From Acanthosoma haemorrhoidale (lineage: Eukaryota; Arthropoda; Insecta; Hemiptera; Acanthosomatidae), in contig OV884009.1 in the NCBI GenBank assembly GCA_930367205.1, forward strand, positions 38,077,841-38,141,840: DNA of 64,000 bases, written 5' to 3'. A model generated the notes under the pieces. The model ran no database searches. It worked only from the letters and a program-made list of their open reading frames with translations, and was not told the DNA's origin. Below are positions 22,751 to 64,000 of this stretch, piece by piece (within the stretch, counting starts at the first letter, position 1; each line of letters starts with the position of its first letter). The position numbers were made by a program, and so were the translations under genes.

Positions 22751-25700
22751 CTAAAAATTCAAACTCAACACAAGGCATTTGACATGTTATTTTTGTTTGA
22801 AAGTAATTACGATGAGGTGGCTACATTTTTGTTAAGTTGTTAAGTAGTGTCATTTTAGTTTTCTTATATTTGTTTTATTTTTGGCAATTGACCTTTACTA
22901 ACAGCACTAAGTTTTGGACACTTTTGTATAAATATTTGCAGGTTATGCACCCTATGTTAATGTTTTAGGAATCTTTTTGTTCTTCCAGAATGGGAGCTCT
23001 AAGTATATTAAAGCTATTTTTTTTCAAACTCAATTTCAGATGGTATTCATTTGGGTATAGTTTTATTTCTCGATTTTCTAAAAATTCCCATAGCGTTTAT
23101 ACAGTTTGATGCCGTTGGAATTTTATGAAAACTCCCATAGCGTCTATGCAGTTTAACGCCATTTCAAATTTTAAGCTTGATCTCCTTGAATATTTTGATA
23201 TTAAACAATATATATTATATATATATATGTTATCGTCTCCCGGCTGTAGACGATCGAAAAAAGAGAGGATAAGGATGGTTCTAATGCACACAGGTTAGAT
23301 TGTTAACTGGCTTTATTCTGTTCTCATCCTCTATCTATACACAGGCTTTGTTTACATTAGTCCCTGTGGTAATAGGCTTAACATTGCCTTGCCCCTAGTC
23401 ATATATATATATATATATATATAAATCTATTGAGTGTTCACACGATCAATGTACATTTACGCTTATATACTTTTGATTATATTGATCTGTATACTCCCTT
23501 TTTTTAGAAATAACCTTTTAATACGGACATTGTTTTGTTATATTCTACTACAGAAAATTTGAAACCAACAACTAATGTTTCGTGTTTTGAACCTATTTGT
23601 GACCTCTATGATCAGGTTACATTTGTTGCTCTGGTCTTTTCAGAATTTAGGCTCTGTGTTTGAATTACTTAAACGGTTTATTTTGGAGTTACAAGTTTCA
23701 TTGCTGTGTATTTCTGATTTAATGTTAAATTGAATTAGCTTGGTATAGAAATATTAATCATTTCAAGTAATTGATAGAAATTTTAATATAATCACTGTGC
23801 TTTTGTTTTATTTTACCATTGAGTCAGCATTCATTTGAGGTATTTTCATTTCAGTTCTTATTAGCTTTAATTTATTTTATTGGCTGTTAATTTAATGTGG
23901 CCTCACCTGTTAACAACATAATTATATGACTGTCCTCTAGTATTTACTACTATAAACTAGAATTACTTAGTGTTATAAATTTTCATTGTGCTCTAAATTC
24001 CACTATTATTAATAACAACTATTTATGTTCTGGTTTGTCAAGTATTATTAAATTGTAAGTCATTCTTGAATTCGGTGTTATAAAATTCTTGAAAAAAAAT
24101 TGTTAACTTTCTTTTTGTACAGGGCACAATTTAAACATCTCAATGAGATGAAATAGGGCTGTGTTATAAGTATTATGACGCCTAAATTTTTATTAACAAG
24201 TTTTTTGTATTTATGAAAACAAATAAGGAGGATACATAGTTAACAATTAATATGTATTACAAAAAATGTAATGCCAAAATAATTAAGTAAAATAATAAAA
24301 ACCAAATGTATTCATGAATTCTTAAAGATAACACCTGATTTTACCTATTTAAAAAGTCATAATTGGCACGATATATATTACCCTTTTTATGTGATAATTT
24401 GGACATGTAGACTTGCTGTGCTTGTCAAGATTGAATACAAACCTGCTTGACAATGTTAGTTATCGTTGAATTAAGTACAATTCTTTAGTCTCCCTTCAAT
24501 ATTTGTCATTACAAGTGTATATAACTGCTATCTTCAGGCATTTAGCTCCAAATAGAATCTCTTTTACAAATTTATATGTTTATATCCCTAGAAGAACTTG
24601 GACTCCCAGTCTTTGCCAAAACTGATTGATTCTTTCACACCCAAAACCAGATTCAATTAAAACTTATTGTAAAAATTTATAATTATTTTTCTGATATATT
24701 ATCCAATAACAGAGAATATATATCCAAACTTTTAACACTGAATTCATAGGATACGGTAGTATCCCAGCCAAGCTCTTCAAGCTCTGCATTTCTCTTAATA
24801 CTTTCTGTCTTTCTTCACAAATAAATTTTTCTATGGATCTTTCTGTTGTCCCCACATCGTAGAAAAATGCATCATCCATACCCTAAATAAGGTGTCTTAT
24901 TTCACCACTGTAGATTAATATCTACATATTTACATCCTCTACAATCTATTGTAACCTCTACCCATATATACTGCGAACTCGGCATCACATTTTTTTAAAT
25001 TTCTTGATGCAGAAACTCTGACTTAAGGCTCAATGACTTGGATCCAGTGGAGCTGATCACACTGTTTGGTTCGACTGATTACATGATTACTGATTATATA
25101 AGCCAGACTCTCCTTCCGTGTTGACCACAAGTGTCATTGTTGCCCATTATTTAATATTTGATCTAATTAATTTGCTGTTGGCATTTATATTTAGTGAAAT
25201 TTATTAGCATTTGTTAGCTCATTGTTTTACTTTATTAATCGTTAATTTATTATTATTTTCATTGATTTCAATCTTATTTTGATCCTGTTATTATTACTTA
25301 ATTTTTTCTTCATATAATTGACTATAATTATTTAGCAATCTCACGTTTTCTAATGCCCCGTGATTCTTGTTTGCTCCTCCGTTATTAAACTATGCTTCTG
25401 TATTTTATTTTAAAATTTCTCAAATTCTATTAACTAATCATTTGCTCTATGGCTCTTATTTCTAATTCAGATAGTTTTCTTAAACATTTGTTAATATGAG
25501 AATATAGTATTCTTACTAGTATCCTGGATAAGGTAGCTCATCCAAAGACTAATTTAAACTATTAATATATATTTTTAATATAATTTTTTTTACAATGCAG
25601 ACAATTAACAAGCTATCATTTGAGATAAGGCTAAGTAGATTTCTGGGTTGTGACTGATATCAATTGTAGTATCTTTGATCATCAACCATCTCGAAGCTAC

Positions 25701-26376
25701 AAATGGTGGTTTGGTTTAAAGTGGAATCATGATTCAGCTAACCACACTCGATGCTAACAATTTTGGTGCTCTTAATATGGAATATTTCATAGGGGTACAA
25801 CGGAGTAAGAGAGCTATTCCAAATAATTAAAAATATTTAAGTATATAATGTAATTAAGAATCATACATCCTACACTAGTTAGTACAAGGATCAGCGAGAG
25901 GTACATGTCATGTGGACACTTGGAGCTGTGTGAAGCAGATAAAGACTTAAATGCCCTTGGTTACAGGGAGTAATTTTTTTTTTTCCTAAACCCCTTTAAA
26001 TTTTAATACAATGAGTAAAAATATGAACAAAATAATTGACAATTTTCTCCTCCTCATTCTGCTATGCACAGATGCATTTGAAAGAGTTAAGGTTACTCAA
26101 CAATACAGGTTGTGGTTAAAAATACAATGAAGTGAATATAATGCTAGGTGATGGGGCTCACCTTCAGTTTGAAAATGTGGGAGAAAAAAATCAATATTTT
26201 GATATTACAACTACAATACATAACAATTACAAACAATAAAACCTCAGGGAGAGTGACCAGGCTGATCCTTGTTTTCACCCAGGAACTTTTTATGTGCCAA
26301 TTAATTATAAACAAAGAAAGAATCTGACGACACTACTAAATCTTGAATCTACTTGTTTCATTTTTTTTTTTTAGGT
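22751..26376. other. Region upstream of the rhomboid ATG
   Basis: AT-rich, with an (AT) microsatellite at about 23400-23421 and TA-rich runs near 23205-23228. No coding exon recognised. The rhomboid first coding exon is preceded by an acceptor 2 nt before its ATG, so an untranslated exon and the promoter may lie here. Confidence 0.4.
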
Positions 26377-59355
<32,979 letters not shown>

Positions 59356-59574
59356 TATTACAGTTAATACTAGTTTCTCCATTCTTCCGCATGAACTCAG
59401 AATCAGTTGATAAATTTTTATTTCAGCTTTTTAATTTATATTTTGTTTTACACACTCAACTCTTGTTTAGCTGGGGTAATGATTGGGAAGGGCCACAGTT
59501 AAAACAAAACCACAATCAATACAAAGAAATAACACTGGTTGTTTTTATACTCATTTAAGTAAGGTAACAAACAA

Positions 59575-59588
59575 AATAAATAAATAAA
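59575..59588 (+). promoter_or_regulatory. Candidate polyadenylation signals (overlapping AATAAA)
   Basis: Three overlapping AATAAA hexamers 220 nt after the rhomboid stop codon. Plausible but not proven. Confidence 0.4.
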
Positions 59589-61695
59589 ATTTTGTTACTT
59601 GAATGACAAATTTTTACCATCTTGAAATGTTTGTTTTTTTCAAAAAAAACATACTATTCATCTAGAGCAGTTACATATAATTATTCTCCTTGACACTTTT
59701 TATTAAAATAATAATTATATTGACAAGAATTTATCTGTATTTTTAGTATAATAATTATATTTCTTATTTTATAATAATTCTATTTATAAATTGTAAGTAT
59801 TTTTCCTGGGATTTTAATATACCTATTAATGATTACATTTATATTTTATTTTTTCATGAAATATGAGATACGTTTGAATTAAGTAAATTAATGTATGCAT
59901 TTATATTGTCAATCCTTTGAAAATAATTAGTAGAAAATACTATGTTGCTAATTATGAAACTGTTTCAGGTTTGTGTAATGTGTATGTAATTTATTGTAAT
60001 TATGAGTTTAATTTTTTTTTATTTTTTTTTTTTACACTTCTCCACAACTTGCATCTCTGCCAGAATCCAAAGTTTTATTGATGATTTTTGTTTATTTTTA
60101 GAATGTTTGGCATAAAAATCGAATATTGTATCATGAATTTTTCTTGTAAAATTATTTATTTCAGTTTCTTAAAATTTATTTTGATGTTTAAATTTCTGTT
60201 AATACTTGAGGCTAAATAAGGTCTTGACCCATCAAAATTGTCTTTTTTGGCCATTTTTCTTTAAGGGTGGCATTAGTATTGTGTGGAATTTGACAATTAT
60301 TGGAATTAATTCGCTTTATCTTGCAAAACTGTTATATAAGATGTGATATTTTTTCAAACTAAATTTTCCCACAAAAATCTTGTCTTTCAAAATGTAATAT
60401 TTTTAAGAATTTAATAACAATAAAAAAAAATCGAATCAACATGCTTCAAACAGCTCAAACTCTGCTCATTTTTCTTTATATATTGTATTTAAATTTAAAA
60501 AACTAAAGTTGCAATATTATTATTATTCAGGTGAGACAATGCTTAGCATCACTTAATTCTATTGTAGTTGATTATTCTTGGATTATTTTTAATTAGTAAT
60601 GTGAAATAATTTGTATAACTCTAAAAAATATTTTATTTAACCAGAGAAATAACAAGTTTGGTCTTTCAGTAAATAATGTTAATAAGATTAGGATGAATAT
60701 GAGTAAGTGTAACCTAAAATGTTAAGTTCAGATTTTACTTGATACCACCTTCCATATTCCTGCATTGCATTGTGAAAAATTAATGTTTTTTATCATCTAC
60801 TGGCAACTATGACACATGTTTATAAAATCCGCATGAAAATTCCTCTTTTACTCTTTATACCTACTTCATCTCCAATAAGAATCTGGCAACTACCCCGATT
60901 TCGACATACTCTTCTCTACAATTTTTGTGAAAAATTACCCAAGATTTATTAAATTTTATGTAGTTGTCCAAATATCTAAAGTAAGCATAAACCATCAATT
61001 AAATTTAATAAATTAGCTAACCAACATCAGTTTTAAATATATTTTAGTTCACTATTCACAAACTATTCACAAAAAGATATTTTATTTTAATAAAATTCTT
61101 GTCCAAAGAAATGTTTTACTAACTCTAAGGTACTATGGTGGCTGGTAAAATTTTTTTAGAGGGGAGTTCTGGGTTGAAAAATACCAGGATACATAGCTGA
61201 AAAAATTCAAATACACTCTTTATATCATACACATTCTTCCTTTGGGAAGAGTATATACTAGTAATATAGTATAGGGTGGGGTAGCACTTTCCCCTGTTAT
61301 CCTTACATACTTTTAATATACATTATATTTTTTAATTAATAGATGTACATTAAAACTAAGAATCTGCGCATTATGCACTGGAATTTTAAATTGTTGTACA
61401 TGTAAACAAAACTTGTTGAATCAAAAAAGTTCACTATTTTATTATAAAAAATCTTGTTATATAAGTTTTAATGTTCAGATAAAGAAATGATGTACTTAAT
61501 AAATATATTTTTTTATTGTTTTCTTATTGAGAAAGTGTATATACCACATTTACGAAATACCTAAGTAAGTCATCAGTTAGTATTCTGCAAACATAGTTTT
61601 TTGTAACACTTTTAATAACACAGACCTGTAAGGCACAGCAGGGCTATAAGTGGAGCTACATTTCTGCTTTGCAACAGGTTTCATGAAAGTAATTC
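59589..61695. other. Downstream AT-rich region
   Basis: No ORF or element recognised; several further AATAAA hexamers. Confidence 0.45.
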
Positions 61696-62680
61696 ATTGT
61701 TTTTACTAATACCTACCATTAATAAACCATTGACACTTGTATTTAATTTGAGTTCCCAATCTATTTCATGTTAATTACCCTCCCAAGACCATGGTCAACT
61801 TAGCATGGTTAACTTGATTTGTAAGTGAAGTGAAAGAACTGCATTGCAACAACGAAAAATACGTCGTCCATAGAAGGATTCATCCTATTGTTAATCTGAA
61901 TATTATTTGATGTCTACTATTTTATATCTAAATGATTTTATTAGATTTAGTGTGCAAAAAACATTAGAAATACGCCCCATATGAGGTTTTTTCAGGTCAC
62001 GATCATAAAGGTTTTTTTCCACCTAAATCGGGACTTTGGCCCACAGTGCCACGCCAGGAAGTTGTCCAACCAAAACGTTTGCGACGACCACCAGCGTATT
62101 TGTAGGATTATGTACGGTGAAAGTTATAGATTGAAGACTACTTCTGTTTCTAGAATAGATATTTTAAAATATATGAATTTTTTTGAATTGTTTTAAGTCT
62201 GACGGGGGAACTCTTAGGAACCTATTTCAAATTCCTTTGAATATTTTTTTTATAGCGTGGGGGGGATTGTAATATTCGTATTGTAGCGCGCAATAGTTGT
62301 CACAAGCCACTCAGCATATTCGGGTTGGTTATTATCTGGTAGGTTATGCAGTTGTCTGCCTAATGTGTTACATCATGTTTTTGCCAGATGTAACACATTA
62401 GGGGCGTATTTCTAGGATTTTTTGCATACTAATTAAATAATTTAGATATAAAATAATAGGCAATAAGTTCTATGGACAATGTATTTTTCGTTGTTGCAAT
62501 TCAGTTCTTTCACTTAACTTACAAATCAAGTTAACCATGCATGGTCTCGATTCACAATTCGTTTTTCTTTTTTTCACCCATCAACACTGTTATAAGGAGA
62601 GTAATTAACATGAAATAGATTGGGAACTCAAATTAAATACAAAAGTCGATGGTTTATTAAATGGTAGGTATTAGAAAAAT
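61696..62680. mobile_element. Foldback/MITE-like element with about 280-bp inverted arms
   Basis: The left arm 61696-61979 and right arm 62401-62680 are reverse complements with scattered changes and small indels. Shared blocks include ctaatacctacca, tgagttcccaatctatttca, catggttaacttgattt, gttgcaa and aaatacgcccc. The 420-bp centre is GC-richer and has a 71-codon open frame (61981-62196) with no known family. Target duplications not identified. Confidence 0.82.
62359..62402. repeat. Perfect 16-bp hairpin at the inner edge of the foldback element
   Basis: CCTAATGTGTTACATC (62359-62374) and its exact complement (62387-62402) around a 12-nt loop. Confidence 0.92.
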
Positions 62681-63120
62681 ATAAGAGCATTTACAACATT
62701 AAAGATAAAAACGATTTATTGTTGTTTATTGGTATCTCTGATTAGCAGGAGAAAAACATAGAATTTTATTAATGTCAACCTACTTAGGACTTTATACAAT
62801 TAATGCAAAGAAAATCAAAAACTACCTAAAAGCAAAAAATCGCATAAGATTTCTTGAATGATCCATATCATTATGGATATAAAATATATTATCGTATGTC
62901 ATTGGGTACAAAAAGAAACAAGAATAATTTTGGATATATATATTTTTTAACAAATTTTGTTAGCGAAAAATATACTTATTTGGAGTAAAAATAAAAAATT
63001 GTCATTATGCAATTAAAATTGTACCCATGATCATACGAGGATGACATAATGTACTGTAGGTTTACAATACCTGTAGAATTGACATCCATAATAAACAGGA
63101 GATGTTGACAGTAACCCGTA
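62681..63120. other. AT-rich spacer
   Basis: No element recognised. Confidence 0.45.
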
Positions 63121-64000
63121 TAGGCAGATACCGATAATACCTTATTTAAAATGAGGCAGGAGTTCACCGAATTCGAAGAAATATTTAAACCTGTTTTCTA
63201 AAAAACGTTCTGGGATTATTGAAGGTGTTATGCCGAATGCATTAGTCTTTTCGAGCTCCGTGACATCTAAAATGATTATCCCGTGTGGAAAATATATTTT
63301 TTATTTTTACGAGTTCTGTCCATCTAAATCGTGTCAGCCTGTGGGTGGTTTAGTTTCTGGTGTAGCCCAACCTGGTTCATCTTTGGCAGGAAACTCCTGG
63401 ACCACAGGGATGTTTACTGGGTTTGGCTCGCTGTGTGCTTACGAAATTATAGTGTACTTAACTGGCTGGTTGGTTCTCACTCGGTCTCCCACACAGAATG
63501 ATCTCATACAGAATCGTATCTCTAGAACTCCTACAGGGCTGACTTCGCGGGCAAGCAGTATAGGTAAGTCAAGATTAAATGGCATGAGAGCTAGGTCACT
63601 TGAGATCTCTTCTTTCAATTTTTTAAAAGTATTTCCACACGATTTTGAGCATTGGAACTTTTGTTTTTTTCTGGGCACACAGCGCAATGGAAAAGTAAGG
63701 GAAGAGAGGTCTGGAATGAATGTAGGATAATATGTCGTTAAGCCCAAGAATCTTTTAACAGCATCAACATCACTTGGGCGTGGAGAATTTATTATCGTAT
63801 TGACTTTTGAGAACATTTCTTCACTTTATTGTGTTCAATCATGCGACCCAAGTAAGAAATAGATGCATTGAAAAACTTACACTTTTCCTCGGTTGAGTTA
63901 GAGATCGTACTGGCGAAGGTGATTTAGACAGCTAACAAGATTTTTGGAACATTATTCTTTCCTGTATCCATTGACGATGACGGCATCAAAATATGCAGTC
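63121..64000 (-). pseudogene. Ty3/Gypsy pol fragment (RT to RNase H), runs off the window
   Basis: On the minus strand from the window end: the RT catalytic-box region (about 63975, the Y-x-D-D box appears altered), a linker (LGRMIEHNK-like), then frame 63439-63816 with SPRPSDVDAVKRFLGLTTYY, FIPDLSSLTFPLR and LKEEISSDLALMPFNLDLP. The RNase H beginning is disrupted after LPILLA. Past it a proline-rich stretch resembles a Gypsy Pol tail. A separate, inactive insertion from the other two Gypsy copies. Confidence 0.83.

Noticed and set aside
23400..23421. AT dinucleotide run as a possible origin or promoter
   Set aside because: It is an ordinary microsatellite in an AT-rich genome with no supporting context.
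63230..63730. 166-codon + strand open frame
   Set aside because: It is the antisense shadow of the minus-strand Gypsy pol fragment, which has clear RT/RNase H motifs.

Overview
The window looks like AT-rich nuclear DNA from an arthropod-like animal. Two multi-exon, animal-type genes lie on the + strand. Their introns are loaded with decayed mariner, Tigger, Gypsy, BEL/Pao and LINE sequence. There are no operons, ribosome binding sites, tRNA, rRNA or CRISPR. The species cannot be named from the sequence; an insect or a crustacean such as a copepod fits the transposon families.

Gene 1 (2573-12926, five coding exons, 199 aa) is a FGFR1OP2/SIKE-family coiled-coil protein, a family linked to the STRIPAK kinase/phosphatase complex. 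Its introns hold a 1.25-kb mariner with TA duplications (3151-4399), an RTE-like LINE tail (5225-5745, minus), an AT-rich dispersed repeat (about 5740-6600) and a perfect 81-bp inverted repeat (8762-8842 / 8914-8994). Intron 3 appears to be of the rare GC-AG type.

Gene 2 (26377-59355, eight coding exons, 353 aa) is a rhomboid intramembrane serine protease with an N-terminal EF-hand, as in RHBDL3 / Drosophila rhomboid-4. The WR loop, HxxxN, GASGG serine and AHFAGA histidine are all present. The first helix of the EF-hand is encoded by a 24-nt microexon between introns of 7.2 and 10.9 kb.

Between the genes (12927-26376) lie an LTR-like repeat (16298-about 17095) and a broken Gypsy element on the minus strand (about 18070-21900). 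Inside the rhomboid gene are: LINE ORF1 remains (26680-27660); a family of LTR-like repeats, two of them abutting (27960-30254); a Tigger/pogo element (30576-32418); a tandem array R-T-R-T-R (35600-44520) split by a BEL/Pao 3' end; two mariner remnants (46860-47790); LINE reverse transcriptase fragments around a (TC)50 tract (49960-52060); more AT-rich repeats (53480-57200); and a Gypsy fragment (58250-58790). Downstream come a foldback element with about 280-bp inverted arms (61696-62680) and a Gypsy pol fragment running off the window end.

The most unusual item is the R-T array in rhomboid intron 2. T has about 300-bp inverted termini carrying a hammerhead-like core (CTGAGGA ... GAAAC). Internally it has palindromic hairpins built on GTTATAAC that show a paired base change between copies. 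It matches no element I can name; a Penelope-like or hammerhead-bearing origin is a hypothesis.
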